Assembly (NCBI RefSeq): GCF_004364245.1
Contig: NZ_SOAV01000005.1
Location: 434,001-498,000 of the forward strand
DNA from: Streptomyces sp. BK208
GTDB taxonomy: Bacteria > Actinomycetota > Actinomycetes > Streptomycetales > Streptomycetaceae
Length of the DNA: 64,000 nt
Direction: 5' to 3'
Shown here: positions 50,008-58,752 of the stretch, piece by piece
Layout: the number at the start of each line of letters is the position of its first letter
How positions within the stretch are numbered: position 1 is the first letter of the stretch
Program-made: the position numbers and the translations under genes
The notes under the pieces: model-generated
The model's database searches: none
What the model was told of the DNA's origin: nothing
The model's input: the letters and a program-made list of their open reading frames with translations, nothing else

Positions 50008-50721
50008 CTAGGGATGCTTCTCGACCGCCGTCCAGAAGTGGTCCACGATCCGGTCCAGGAAGTCCCGGCCCCGGGCGCTGGAGTCGGCCGAGCCGCCGCC
50101 CCAGCTGAGGGTGGCGGTCATCCGTCCCTGGTAGTCCTGGTGCAGCACCTGGAGGACGTTCTCCAGGACCCGCCGGTCCAGCGGCGCCAGCTTGGCGATC
50201 GGGCGGACACACCCCTGCCAGCGTGTGGTCACCGCGCTCGTCAGCAGTTCGGCCAGCTTCTCCTCGCGTCCGGTGACGGTCACGAAGTCGGGCAGCGTGA
50301 GACCGAGCACCTCGGCGAGCTGGGCCGACTGCCGGTCGGTGCCGCGCCAGTCGTCCGTCTCCTCCATCCGCTGATAGGCGGGGAGCCCGAGCCCGACCGC
50401 GCGCGCCACGTCCTCCGGCGCCAGACCGCGGGCGACGCGGTGCTCGCGCAGGGACTGCGGACGCCCGATCAGCTCGCCCGGCGAGCACCACAGCACCCCC
50501 GCGAGGGCGGTCAGCTCCGGGCCCTCGGGGGAGGACGCCCCCCGCTCCCAGGCGATGACGAGGTCGGGGGTGACGTACGGCAGGCCGTACGAGACCCGTA
50601 TGCCGTGGGCGACGTGCTCGGGCCTCATGTTGAGGGCGGCACGCAGCCGGCGGGCGGCGAGGGCGTTGAACGGAGGACCCGACTGGCTCGGGCCGGATGA
50701 GGGTCGGCGCACGCGCCACAC
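50008..50721 (-). CDS. Helix-turn-helix DNA-binding protein
   Basis: 237 aa from GTG 50721. Two HTH-like segments are visible: an XRE-like one at about residues 25-90 (RRLRAALNMRPEHVAHGIRVS ... DLVIAWERGASSPEGPELTALAGVLWC), and a second at about 90-145 (LREHRVARGLAPEDVARAVGLGLPAYQRMEE) with the W-E-R and Y-Q-R-M-E turns of tandem XRE folds. The C-terminal 90 residues are helical with no known domain. It ends near the pfkA end (convergent, 37 bp). Target unknown. Confidence 0.75.
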   Translation of the reverse strand: MWRVRRPSSGPSQSGPPFNALAARRLRAALNMRPEHVAHGIRVSYGLPYVTPDLVIAWERGASSPEGPELTALAGVLWCSPGELIGRPQSLREHRVARGLAPEDVARAVGLGLPAYQRMEETDDWRGTDRQSAQLAEVLGLTLPDFVTVTGREEKLAELLTSAVTTRWQGCVRPIAKLAPLDRRVLENVLQVLHQDYQGRMTATLSWGGGSADSSARGRDFLDRIVDHFWTAVEKHP

Positions 50722-50825
50722 CGTAGGGGTCCGGGGCCACGCTGACTACGGGCTGTTCGGCCAGCGATACGGATTGTAGGAACGTACGGGCGCGTCCCGC
50801 CTCCCACGCGCCCCGCCCGGGGCTC

Positions 50826-51707
50826 TCACCCCTTGACCGCCCCGCCGAGCGCGAACCCGCCGCCCAGCCGCCTGGAGATCAGCACGTACAGCAGCACGAC
50901 CGGCGTCGAGTAGACGATCGAGAACGCCGCCAGCTGCCCGTACGCCACCATGCCCCGGTTGCCGAAGAAGTCGTTGATGCTGACCGAGGCGGGCATCTGG
51001 TCCGGGGAGAGCAGCAGCATGAAGGGGACGAAGAAGTTCCCCCACATCATCACGAACGAGAACACCGTCACCACCGCGACCCCGGGCCCCATCAGCGGCA
51101 GCACGATCCGCAGCAGCGACTGGAACGACGACGCCCCGTCCGTCCACGCCGCCTCCTCCAGTTCCCTGGGCACGCCGTCCATGAAGTTCTTCATCAGCCA
51201 GATGGCGAAGGGCAGCTGCGAGGCGGCGAAGAAGAAGATCGTCCCCTGCATGGTGTCGATCATGTTCACCCGGACGAACAGGGCGTACACCGGCACCATG
51301 ATCGCGGTGATCGGGAGGCTGGTCGCGAAGAGGATCGTGAGCAGGAACGGCCGGTTGAGCCGCGAGCGGAAACGGGAGAGCGGGTACGCCGCGAGCGCCG
51401 CGCACGCCACCGTCAGCAGGGTCGCCCCGCCGCACAGGATCAGGCTGTTGAGCAGCGGGGTGAAGGTGATCTCGGAGGTGAGGACCGCGTCGAAGTTCTC
51501 CAGCGTCACCCCGTCGGGGACCTTGACCCTGAGGCCGGCGTGCGGGTCCAGGGCGGACAGCACCACCCAGGCCAGCGGCAGCACGAAGGCCGCCGCCACC
51601 ACCAGCAGCCCGGCGTCGGCGGCCGTCCGGCGCCGGTTGCGCCGGGCGGCGGGGGCCGTACGGCGGGCTGTCCGGGACGCCGGGCGGGATGTGAGCGTGT
51701 CCGTCAT
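50826..51707 (-). CDS. CUT1 sugar ABC importer permease (MalG-like)
   Basis: 293 aa, six membrane helices, with the EAA loop ELEEAAWTDGASSFQSLLRI ahead of the fifth helix. A basic N-terminal arm precedes helix 1. It starts 1 bp after the stop of the other permease. The operon has no ATPase gene. In Streptomyces such CUT1 importers share the multiple-sugar ATPase MsiK, encoded elsewhere. See the binding protein at 52650 for regulation. Confidence 0.92.
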   Translation of the reverse strand: MTDTLTSRPASRTARRTAPAARRNRRRTAADAGLLVVAAAFVLPLAWVVLSALDPHAGLRVKVPDGVTLENFDAVLTSEITFTPLLNSLILCGGATLLTVACAALAAYPLSRFRSRLNRPFLLTILFATSLPITAIMVPVYALFVRVNMIDTMQGTIFFFAASQLPFAIWLMKNFMDGVPRELEEAAWTDGASSFQSLLRIVLPLMGPGVAVVTVFSFVMMWGNFFVPFMLLLSPDQMPASVSINDFFGNRGMVAYGQLAAFSIVYSTPVVLLYVLISRRLGGGFALGGAVKG

Positions 51708-51708
51708 C

Positions 51709-52653
51709 TCAGACCTCCGTCCGCAGCAGGCGCAGGTACACGACCGAGAACAGCGAGCCGATCAGCAACAGCAGCAGCGCCACCGCCGTGCCGTACCCGA
51801 TCAGGCTGTTCTGGAAGGCCTGCTCGTACATGAACAGCGGCAGCGTCTGGCTCCTGCCGCTCGGTCCGCCCCGCGTCATCACCCAGATCAGCCCGAAGAC
51901 CGACAGGGTCTGCAGCGTGTTGAGCATGAGGTTGGTGCCGATGGAGCGCCGGATCATCGGCAGCGTGATGTGCCACATCCGGCGCCAGCCGCTCGCGCCG
52001 TCCACCTCGGCGGCCTCGGTGACCTCCTTGGGGATCTCGTTCAGCGCGGCCGAGTACACCAGCATCGAGAACGCCGTGCCCCGCCACACGTTGGCGAAGG
52101 ACACCGCCAGGATCGGCAGTGTGAACAGCCAGTTCTGCGCGGGCAGATGGAGCCAGTCCAGGATGGCGTTGAGGGTGCCCTCGCGCCGGAAGAACGCGTA
52201 GAGCAGGAAGCCCGCCACCACCTCCGGCAGCACCCAGGCCGTGACAACGATGCCACCGGTGAGCGTGCGGACCGGCTTCGAGGCCCGCCGCATCAGGGAG
52301 GCGAGCGCGAGCCCCAGGGTGTTCTGCCCGATCAGCGAGGACAGCACGGTGAACACCAGCGTCAGCCATACCGCGTTGAGGAACGCCTCGTCCCGGAAGG
52401 CGCGGGTGAAGTTGTCGAAGCCGACGAAGGACTCCTCGGCCTGCCCGGTGAGCTGGAGGTCGGTGAAGGCGATGACCACGCAGTAGACGATCGGGCCGGC
52501 CAGGAAGAGCAGCAGCAGGACGACGGCGGGGGAGAGCGGGAGGGCGCGGAGGAGGGAGCGGCGGACGGTGCCGGACCGCCCGCCGGGGGCGGCCGGGGAG
52601 GCGGGAATTTTGCGGACCTCCGGTCCCGTGTGCCCCGGCGCGGTCGCCGTCAC
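51709..52653 (-). CDS. CUT1 sugar ABC importer permease (MalF-like)
   Basis: 314 aa, six helices, with the EAA loop EVTEAAEVDGASGWRRMWHI. The short Pro/Gly-rich N-terminus is cytoplasmic. GTG start at 52653 overlaps the binding-protein stop (GTGA). It forms the translocation heterodimer with the MalG-like permease. The substrate is set by the binding protein and is not determined; an oligosaccharide is likely. Confidence 0.92.
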   Translation of the reverse strand: MTATAPGHTGPEVRKIPASPAAPGGRSGTVRRSLLRALPLSPAVVLLLLFLAGPIVYCVVIAFTDLQLTGQAEESFVGFDNFTRAFRDEAFLNAVWLTLVFTVLSSLIGQNTLGLALASLMRRASKPVRTLTGGIVVTAWVLPEVVAGFLLYAFFRREGTLNAILDWLHLPAQNWLFTLPILAVSFANVWRGTAFSMLVYSAALNEIPKEVTEAAEVDGASGWRRMWHITLPMIRRSIGTNLMLNTLQTLSVFGLIWVMTRGGPSGRSQTLPLFMYEQAFQNSLIGYGTAVALLLLLIGSLFSVVYLRLLRTEV

Positions 52654-54026
52654 TTGCTCACCACCTGGTTGTCGGTGGCCTCCTTGAGCGCCTCGTCGTA
52701 GTCGCGCGCCGCCTCCTCGACCGACTTGTCGCCGGTCGTCACGCCCTCCATCGCCTCCTGGACGGCGACGGACACCTTCGGATACGCCGGGTAGGCCGGC
52801 CGGTAGTGCGTGTCGGCGACGAGGTCGGTGAAGAACTTGATGCCGGGCTGGGCCGCGACGTAGGCGGGGTCCTGCGCCACGTCCTCACGGACCGCGATGC
52901 CGGAGTTGGCGATGTACCACTTCTGGGCGTTGGCCTTGGTCTGCATCGTCTTGACGAACTCGAAGGCCAGGTCGGGGTTGCCTGCCTTCGCCGGGATCGA
53001 CCAGGTCCACCCGCCGGACATGCTCACCCGGCCGGGCGCCTGCCCGTGCTGCGTGGGCATGGCGGCGAGCCCCAGCTCCTTCGACCACTCGGGCCACTCG
53101 TGCCCGCTGCCCTCCAGCCAGTCCTGCGGCAGCCAGGAACCGTCGAGCGCTATCCCGAGCTTGCCCTGCGGCAGCAGCTCGCCGCGTACCTTCGTGCCGA
53201 AGTTGGGGTCGAGCGCGTCGGAGACCTCCGGACCGAGCTTCTCCTTGTACACCGTCTCGACGAAGCGGAGGGAGTCCTCGAACCCCTGCCCCGCCGTGAT
53301 CCACTTCTTGGCGTCCTTGTCGTACAGCGGGTCCGCACCGCCGTCCCCGGTCCCGTACAGCAGCATCTCGAAGCCCTGCATGGTGGCGGCCTCGCCGGCG
53401 GGCTTGCCGGTGTAGACGTTGAGCGGCGTGACACCCGGCACCTTCTCCTTGATGGCGCGGGCGGCGTCGAGGACCTCGTCCCAGCTTTTGGGCTGCCAGT
53501 CGGCGGGCAGCCCGGCCTCGGCGAACACGTCCTTGCTGAACCACAGTCCGCGCGTGTCCGTGCCGTCCGGCACACCGTACGTCTTGCCGTCCTCGCCCTG
53601 GGCGGCCGCCTTCGCCGTGTCGATGAACCGGTCCCAGTCCTTCCAGTCGGCCAGGTAGTCGTCGAGCGGCTTCAAGTACCCGCTGGTGATGTCGGAGTTG
53701 ATGAGGAACGTGTCCTCGTAGACCAGGTCGGGGGCGGTCTTGGGGGAGCGGAGCATCTGCTGGAGCTTGGTGTAGTACTCCGCGTCCGGCGCCTTGATCG
53801 GCACCAGCTCGACCTTCTTGCCCGGGTTGGCCTTCTCGAACTGCTTCTTGACGTCGCCGAGATAGGTGTCCATCACCTTGATGGAGTTGTCCGTCGACTG
53901 CTTGAAGGAGACCTTCACCGTGTCCGGATCACTGCCGGATCCGCTCCCGCAGGCGGCGAGTGAGGTGGCGGCGAGCGCGGTGAGGGTGAACAGGGCGGTG
54001 AACCGGACGGTGGGACGCACGGGCAT
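52650..54026 (-). CDS. Sugar-binding lipoprotein of the CUT1 importer
   Basis: 458 aa. Lipoprotein signal with lipobox LAAC and lipidated Cys26, then a family-1 extracellular solute-binding fold (VELVPIKAPDAEYYTKLQQML, DLVYEDTFLINSDITSGYLKPLDDYL, GGWTWSIPAKAGNPDLAFEFVKTM). ATG 54026 with TAGGAGGTC directly upstream, an excellent ribosome site. First gene of the three-gene importer operon. The predicted promoter contains a DasR-type site, so the substrate may be an amino-sugar or chitin-derived oligosaccharide (inference). Confidence 0.92.
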   Translation of the reverse strand: MPVRPTVRFTALFTLTALAATSLAACGSGSGSDPDTVKVSFKQSTDNSIKVMDTYLGDVKKQFEKANPGKKVELVPIKAPDAEYYTKLQQMLRSPKTAPDLVYEDTFLINSDITSGYLKPLDDYLADWKDWDRFIDTAKAAAQGEDGKTYGVPDGTDTRGLWFSKDVFAEAGLPADWQPKSWDEVLDAARAIKEKVPGVTPLNVYTGKPAGEAATMQGFEMLLYGTGDGGADPLYDKDAKKWITAGQGFEDSLRFVETVYKEKLGPEVSDALDPNFGTKVRGELLPQGKLGIALDGSWLPQDWLEGSGHEWPEWSKELGLAAMPTQHGQAPGRVSMSGGWTWSIPAKAGNPDLAFEFVKTMQTKANAQKWYIANSGIAVREDVAQDPAYVAAQPGIKFFTDLVADTHYRPAYPAYPKVSVAVQEAMEGVTTGDKSVEEAARDYDEALKEATDNQVVSK

Positions 54027-54074
54027 GACCTCCTACGGGCACACGACACTGTGGCCTGGACGGCTGCGTGGCGA

Positions 54075-54103
54075 ACGTAAGAGGAGTGGTCTAGTCAGGT
54101 CAA
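54075..54103 (-). promoter_or_regulatory. Importer promoter with DasR-like dre site
   Basis: Minus-strand -35 TTGACC (54098-54103) and -10 TTACGT (54075-54080), 17-bp spacer. Within it AGTGGTCTAGTCAGGT (plus strand, 54085-54100) matches the DasR consensus ASTGGTCTAGACCAST at 13 of 16 positions, overlapping the spacer and the edge of -35, a repressing position. The same -35 box and a related element occur in the chiC promoter. Confidence 0.6.
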
Positions 54104-54194
54104 TGCCCCTGCGAGTGGTGATTCGGGGGAGCCCGGGGACGGGTGACCAGCACTCCCGCACCGTCAGGTTCGACGACCGGGAGGAGGGAACCGC

Positions 54195-54269
54195 ATGCCG
54201 GAACGGGCCGTCACCGTCGGGCAGTTGCTGCTCGCCGAGTTCGGGGGCGCGAAGGGCGAGCCCGCGCGC
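54195..54269 (+). other. Possible orphan 5' gene fragment
   Basis: An ATG at 54195 follows GGGAGGAGGGAACCGC, a strong ribosome site, and begins MPERAVTVGQLLLAEFGG with normal codon bias. After about 27 codons the frame runs antisense through the response-regulator gene and stops looking like protein. Either a gene start truncated by a past deletion or chance. It lies divergent from the importer operon. Confidence 0.2.
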
Positions 54270-54962
54270 TCACCGCCCCCGCACCCACCGGTACACCAAC
54301 TCCGGCCGCCCCACCTGCCCGTACTGCGGGCTGCGTCCCGCCCGGCCCGCGTCCACCAGGTGTTCCAGGTAGCGCCGGGCCGTGATGCGGGAGATGCCCA
54401 CCGCCTCCGCCACCCCGGCCGCGGTGAGGCCCTCGGCCGCGTCGCGCAGCGTGCTCGTGACCCGTTCCAGGGTCGGGCCGCTGAGGCCCTTGGGCAGGGC
54501 CGCGGGGCCGGGGGCGCGCAGGGTGGCCAGGGCGCGGTCCACCTCGTCCTGGCCGCTCGCCTCCCCGGCGGCGCCCCGGAACTCCGCGTAGCGCACCAGC
54601 CGGTCGCGCAGGGTGGCGAAGGTGAACGGCTTCAGCACGTACTGCACGACGCCCAGCGACACCCCCTCCCGTACCACCGTCAGGTCCCGCGCCGACGTCA
54701 CCGCTATCACGTCGGTGTGATGCCCCGCCGCCCGCAGCGAGCGGGCCAGCTGCAGGCCGTGCCCGTCCGGCAGGTGCAGGTCGAGCAGGAGCAGGTCCAC
54801 CGGCGTACGGTCCAGCAGACGCCGCGCCTCCGCGGCCGTGTGCGCCTTGCCGACCGCGACGAAGCCCGGCACCCGCCCGACGTACATCACGTGCGCGTCG
54901 GCGGCGACCGGGTCGTCCTCGACGACCAGGACCCGGATGGGCTGCGGGCCGGCGGTGCTCAC
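54270..54962 (-). CDS. CitB/DctR-type response regulator
   Basis: 230 aa. Receiver domain (about residues 8-125) with Glu15/Asp16/Asp17 (VVEDDPVAA), phospho-acceptor Asp61 (LLLLDLHLPDGHG), the Ser of AVTSARD and Lys in YVLKPFTFATL. A C-terminal winged HTH (about 165-225) reads TAAGVAEAVGISRITARRYLEHLVDAGRA. The architecture is that of CitB/DcuR regulators. The GTG start overlaps the kinase stop (GTGA). The divergent DctA-type symporter gene is the obvious target. Confidence 0.92.
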   Translation of the reverse strand: MSTAGPQPIRVLVVEDDPVAADAHVMYVGRVPGFVAVGKAHTAAEARRLLDRTPVDLLLLDLHLPDGHGLQLARSLRAAGHHTDVIAVTSARDLTVVREGVSLGVVQYVLKPFTFATLRDRLVRYAEFRGAAGEASGQDEVDRALATLRAPGPAALPKGLSGPTLERVTSTLRDAAEGLTAAGVAEAVGISRITARRYLEHLVDAGRAGRSPQYGQVGRPELVYRWVRGR

Positions 54963-56629
54963 ACCGCACCCCCGGCGCCCGGTCTGCCCGCCGCGGAGAC
55001 CGGCGCCGTCCCGCCGCCCCCGCCGTCGCCCAGCGGCAGCCGGGCCTCGAAGCGGGCGCCGCCGCCCTCCGCCTCCGTCACGGTCAGGGCGCCGCCGTGC
55101 CGCCGCACCGCCTGCCGGACCAGGGCCAGGCCCAGACCGCGGCCGCCCTCACCGGCCGGCTTGGTCGAGTAGCCCCGCTGGAAGACCAGGTCGGCTCGGG
55201 CGGGATCGACCCCGGTGCCGGTGTCCGACACCCGCAGCACCAGCACGGAGCCGTCGGCCCCGGAATCCTCCGTGTACGCCGCCACCGTCACCCGGGACGG
55301 CACCGCGCCCTGGGCCGCGTCCACCGCGTTGTCCACCAGGTTGCCCAGGATCGTCACCAGATCCCGGGCGGGCAGCGACGGCGGCAGCAGTCCGTCGTCC
55401 AGTCGGCTGTCCTGCGACACCACCAGCTCCACTCCCCGCTCGTTGGCCTGCGCCGTCTTGCCCAGCAGCAGGGCCGCCAGCACCGGCTCGCTCACCGCCG
55501 CCACCACCTGGTCGGTGAGCGCCTGCGCCAGCTCCAGCTCCGCCGTCGCGAACTCCACGGCCTCCTCCGCCCGCCCCAGCTCGATCAGCGAGACGACCGT
55601 GTGCAGCCGGTTCGCCGCCTCGTGCGCCTGCGAGCGCAGCGCCTGCGTGAAACCGCGCTCCGAGTCCAGCTCGCCCGTCAGCGACTGCAGCTCCGTCACG
55701 TCCCGCAGCGTCACCACCGTGCCCCGGCGCTCACCGCCGGAGACCGGCGAGGTGTTGACCACCAGCACCCGCTCCGCCGCCAGGTGCACCTCGTCCACCC
55801 GCGGCTCCGACGCCAGCAGCGCCCCCGTCAGCCGCGAGGGCAGCCCCAGCTCCGCGACCGAGGCACCGACCACGTCACCGTGCACGCCGAGCAGCTCCCG
55901 TCCGCCGTCGTTGATCAGCGCGACGCGGTACTGCCCGTCCAGCATCAGCAGCCCCTCCCGCACCGCGTGCAGCGCCGCCTGATGGTAGTCGTGCATCCGG
56001 CTCAACTGGTCCGCGTTCATGCCGTGCGTGTGCCGGCGCAGCCGCGCGTTGATCACGTACGTCCCGACCGCGCCGAGCAGCAGCGCCCCGGCCGCCACCC
56101 CCGTCAGCGCCGTGAGCTGCTCCTGCGCCCGCTTGCTGATCTCCTCGACCTTGATCCCGGCACTGACCAGACCGACGATCCGGCCGTCGTCCACGATCGG
56201 TGTGACCGCCCGGACCGAGGGGCCGAGGGTGCCCGTGTAGGTCTCGGTGAAGGTCTGACCCCGCTGCGCGCGCTCGATGTGGCCCTGGAAGGGATGGCCG
56301 ATCTGCTCCGGGTCGGGGTGGGTCCAGCGGATGCCCTCGGGACTCATGATCGTCACGAAGTCCACGTCGGTGTCCCGCATCACCCGCACCGCGTACGGCT
56401 GGAGGCGCACCGTCGGGTCCTGGGTGCGGACCGCCTCCGCCACGGACGGCGAGTCGGCGATCGCCAGCGCCACCGACCTGGCCTGACGCCCGGCGGCGTC
56501 CTGCGCCTGCCCCTGGTCGCTGAGGTAGGTGAACACCGCGTACCCGACCACGACGACCGCTATCAGTACGGCCTGCATGGCGAAGAGCTGCCCGGCCAGA
56601 CTGCGGGGCCGGGGGATGCGGAGGTGCAT
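54959..56629 (-). CDS. CitA/DcuS-type sensor histidine kinase
   Basis: 556 aa. Membrane helix 1 (about residues 13-33), a periplasmic-type Cache/PAS sensor (about 35-175, with RTQDPTVRLQPYAVRVMRDTDVDFVTIM), helix 2 (about 183-203), a cytoplasmic PAS domain (about 225-330), and a CitA-type dimerisation helix with the phospho-acceptor His in SQAHEAANRLHTVVSLIELG. HATPase motifs are NLVDNAVDAA and GRGLGLALVRQAVRRHGG. This family senses C4-dicarboxylates or citrate. The ATG at 56629 (MHLRIPRP) is chosen by the onset of protein-like sequence. Confidence 0.92.
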   Translation of the reverse strand: MHLRIPRPRSLAGQLFAMQAVLIAVVVVGYAVFTYLSDQGQAQDAAGRQARSVALAIADSPSVAEAVRTQDPTVRLQPYAVRVMRDTDVDFVTIMSPEGIRWTHPDPEQIGHPFQGHIERAQRGQTFTETYTGTLGPSVRAVTPIVDDGRIVGLVSAGIKVEEISKRAQEQLTALTGVAAGALLLGAVGTYVINARLRRHTHGMNADQLSRMHDYHQAALHAVREGLLMLDGQYRVALINDGGRELLGVHGDVVGASVAELGLPSRLTGALLASEPRVDEVHLAAERVLVVNTSPVSGGERRGTVVTLRDVTELQSLTGELDSERGFTQALRSQAHEAANRLHTVVSLIELGRAEEAVEFATAELELAQALTDQVVAAVSEPVLAALLLGKTAQANERGVELVVSQDSRLDDGLLPPSLPARDLVTILGNLVDNAVDAAQGAVPSRVTVAAYTEDSGADGSVLVLRVSDTGTGVDPARADLVFQRGYSTKPAGEGGRGLGLALVRQAVRRHGGALTVTEAEGGGARFEARLPLGDGGGGGTAPVSAAGRPGAGGAV

Positions 56630-56783
56630 GCCGCCAGTCTCCCTCGTGGCTGGATTGTGAACTAAATGAACGCAAGGGTGACCGCGCTCACACGCCGGGA
56701 GATAGTCACCCAGTCCCCGAACCACACCCCCGGACGTGAGCCGCACGCCGGTGATGCCGACGACGTCGTCAAGGAGGGCCGCC

Positions 56784-58175
56784 GTGACCAGCAAAGCCGC
56801 TACGGCACCTGCCGCACCCCCAGCCAAGCGCGACCGCACGCACTACCTCTACATCGCCGTGATCATCGCGGTCGCCCTCGGTATCGCGGTCGGTCTGATC
56901 GCCCCGGACTTCGCGACCGAGCTGAAGCCGCTCGGCACCGGCTTCGTGAACCTGATCAAGATGATGATCTCGCCGATCATCTTCTGCACGATCGTGCTGG
57001 GCATCGGCTCCGTCCGCAAGGCCGCCAAGGTGGGCGCCGTCGGCGGCATCGCCCTGGTCTACTTCTTCGTGATGTCGCTGGTGGCGCTCGCCATCGGCCT
57101 GATCGTCGGCAACATCCTCGACCCGGGCACGGGCCTCGCGGTCACCGACGCCGTCAAGGAGACCGGCCAGGCGCAGGTCGACGCCGAGGCCAAGGGCACC
57201 ACCGAGTTCCTGCTGGGCATCATCCCGACCACGATCGTCTCGGCGTTCACCGCGGGCGAGGTCCTGCAGACCCTGCTGATCGCCCTGCTCTGCGGCTTCG
57301 CGCTGCAGGCCATGGGCGGCGCCGGCCAGCCCGTGCTGCGCGGCATCGAGCACATCCAGCGGCTGGTCTTCCGCGTCCTGGCGATGATCATGTGGGCCGC
57401 CCCGATCGGCGCCTTCGGTGCCATCGCCGCCGTCACCGGCTCGGCGGGCGTCGACGCCCTCAAGAGCCTGGCCGTGCTGATGCTCGGCTTCTACGTGACC
57501 TGTGCCCTCTTCCTCTTCCTGGTCCTCGGCACGGTGCTGCGCGTCGTCTCCGGGGTCAACGTCTTCTCGCTCTTCAAGTACCTGGGCCGCGAGTTCCTGC
57601 TGATCCTGTCCACCTCCTCCTCGGAGTCGGCGCTGCCGCGCCTCATCGCGAAGATGGAGCACCTGGGCGTCAGCAAGCCGGTGGTCGGCATCACCGTCCC
57701 GACCGGCTACTCGTTCAACCTCGACGGCACCATGATCTACATGACCATGGCCTCGCTGTTCATCTCCGACGCCATGGGCACGCCGATGTCCATCGGTGAG
57801 CAGATCCCGCTGCTGCTCTTCCTGCTGGTGGCCTCCAAGGGCGCCGCCGGTGTCTCCGGCGCCGGGCTCGCCACGCTGGCCGGCGGCCTGCAGTCGCACA
57901 AGCCCGCCCTGGTGGACGGCATCGGTCTGATCGTCGGCATCGACCGCTTCATGAGCGAGGCCCGCGCGCTGACCAACTTCGGCGGCAACGCGGTGGCCAC
58001 CGTGCTGATCGGCACCTGGACCAAGGAGATCGACAGGGACCGGGTGAACGAGGTGCTCGCCGGCCGGGTCCCGTTCGACGAGAAGACCCTCCTGGACGAC
58101 GGCCACGGCGCCGTCGACGACGGCACCCCCGACCTGCCCGAGCAGGGCGGCGAGAAGGAGCTGGCGAAGGCCTGA
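56784..58175 (+). CDS. dctA: Cation:C4-dicarboxylate symporter (DctA family)
   Basis: 463 aa member of the DAACS/DctA family, importing succinate, fumarate or malate with H+ or Na+. Eight membrane helices plus re-entrant loops. The HP1 serine-rich motif STSSSESALPRL and the helix 7 motif YSFNLDGTMIYM are intact, with GVSGAGLATLAG in HP2. GTG 56784 chosen because AAGGAGG precedes it by 6 bp. An upstream ATG frame at 56736 is less likely. Divergent from the CitA-type kinase, which probably controls it. Confidence 0.92.
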   Translation: MTSKAATAPAAPPAKRDRTHYLYIAVIIAVALGIAVGLIAPDFATELKPLGTGFVNLIKMMISPIIFCTIVLGIGSVRKAAKVGAVGGIALVYFFVMSLVALAIGLIVGNILDPGTGLAVTDAVKETGQAQVDAEAKGTTEFLLGIIPTTIVSAFTAGEVLQTLLIALLCGFALQAMGGAGQPVLRGIEHIQRLVFRVLAMIMWAAPIGAFGAIAAVTGSAGVDALKSLAVLMLGFYVTCALFLFLVLGTVLRVVSGVNVFSLFKYLGREFLLILSTSSSESALPRLIAKMEHLGVSKPVVGITVPTGYSFNLDGTMIYMTMASLFISDAMGTPMSIGEQIPLLLFLLVASKGAAGVSGAGLATLAGGLQSHKPALVDGIGLIVGIDRFMSEARALTNFGGNAVATVLIGTWTKEIDRDRVNEVLAGRVPFDEKTLLDDGHGAVDDGTPDLPEQGGEKELAKA

Positions 58176-58209
58176 CGGGTCCTGCGGCGCCCCGGCGCCC
58201 GCACACCCC

Positions 58210-58290
58210 GGGCGGCCGAGGTGCTCCCCCCGTTGCTCGGCCGCCCGGTCCCCCCACCAAGAAGCCCCGCGTCCCCCGGCGCGGGGCTTC
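58210..58290. terminator. Two terminator hairpins after dctA
   Basis: GGGCGGCCGAG / CTCGGCCGCCC (58210-58220 and 58236-58246, 15-nt loop) and GAAGCCCCGC / GCGGGGCTTC (58261-58270 and 58281-58290, 10-nt loop). Tandem stems separate dctA from the merR-trx unit. Confidence 0.75.
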
Positions 58291-58315
58291 GGGGTTCCGC
58301 CGCCCGCCCGGCCGC

Positions 58316-58346
58316 TTGCCTTGACGTCCGGGTCAAGGCTTACGTT
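58316..58346 (+). promoter_or_regulatory. MerR-type promoter and operator of merR-trx
   Basis: -35 TTGCCT (58316-58321) and -10 TACGTT (58341-58346) are separated by 19 bp, the overlong spacer typical of MerR-activated promoters. The spacer carries the perfect inverted repeat GCCTTGAC-GTCCGG-GTCAAGGC (58318-58339). Transcription would begin about 7 bp after the -10, at the ATG (58354), so the mRNA is probably leaderless. Confidence 0.75.
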
Positions 58347-58353
58347 CGTCCGC

Positions 58354-58752
58354 ATGCGAATCGGCGAGCTGGCCGCACGGGCCGGGACCACCACGCGGAC
58401 GCTGCGGTACTACGAGTCGCGGGGGCTGCTGCCCGCACGGCGGGGCGACAACGGATACCGGACCTACGACGAGGAGGACCTGAGACTGCTGCGGCAGATC
58501 AGGACCCTCCAGGACTTCGGGTTCGACCTGGAGGAGACCCGCCCCTTCGTGGAGTGCCTGCGCGCCGGGCATCCCGAGGGCGACTCCTGCCCCGCGTCCC
58601 TGGTGGTCTACCGGCGCAAGCTGGCGGAGCTGGACACGCTGATCGAGCAGCTCACGTCGGTACGCGCGCAGGTCGCCGCACAGCTGACGCGGGCCGAGGC
58701 GGCGGTTCCGGGGGGTCCGGAGCCCAAGTGCGAACTGGGAGGACACGCATGA
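58354..58752 (+). CDS. MerR family regulator with three cysteines
   Basis: 132 aa. N-terminal MerR HTH: MRIGELAARAGTTTRTLRYY, then ESRGLLPARRGDNGYRTY. A dimerisation helix follows at about residues 85-115. Cys68, Cys79 and Cys126 together with His73 and His131 could form a metal or thiol sensor (VECLRAGHPEGDSCP and PKCELGGHA). The spacing is not that of SoxR's Fe-S cluster. It overlaps trx by 4 bp (ATGA), so the regulator and a thiol reductase are made together, pointing to redox or thiol-reactive stress. Confidence 0.9.
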   Translation: MRIGELAARAGTTTRTLRYYESRGLLPARRGDNGYRTYDEEDLRLLRQIRTLQDFGFDLEETRPFVECLRAGHPEGDSCPASLVVYRRKLAELDTLIEQLTSVRAQVAAQLTRAEAAVPGGPEPKCELGGHA

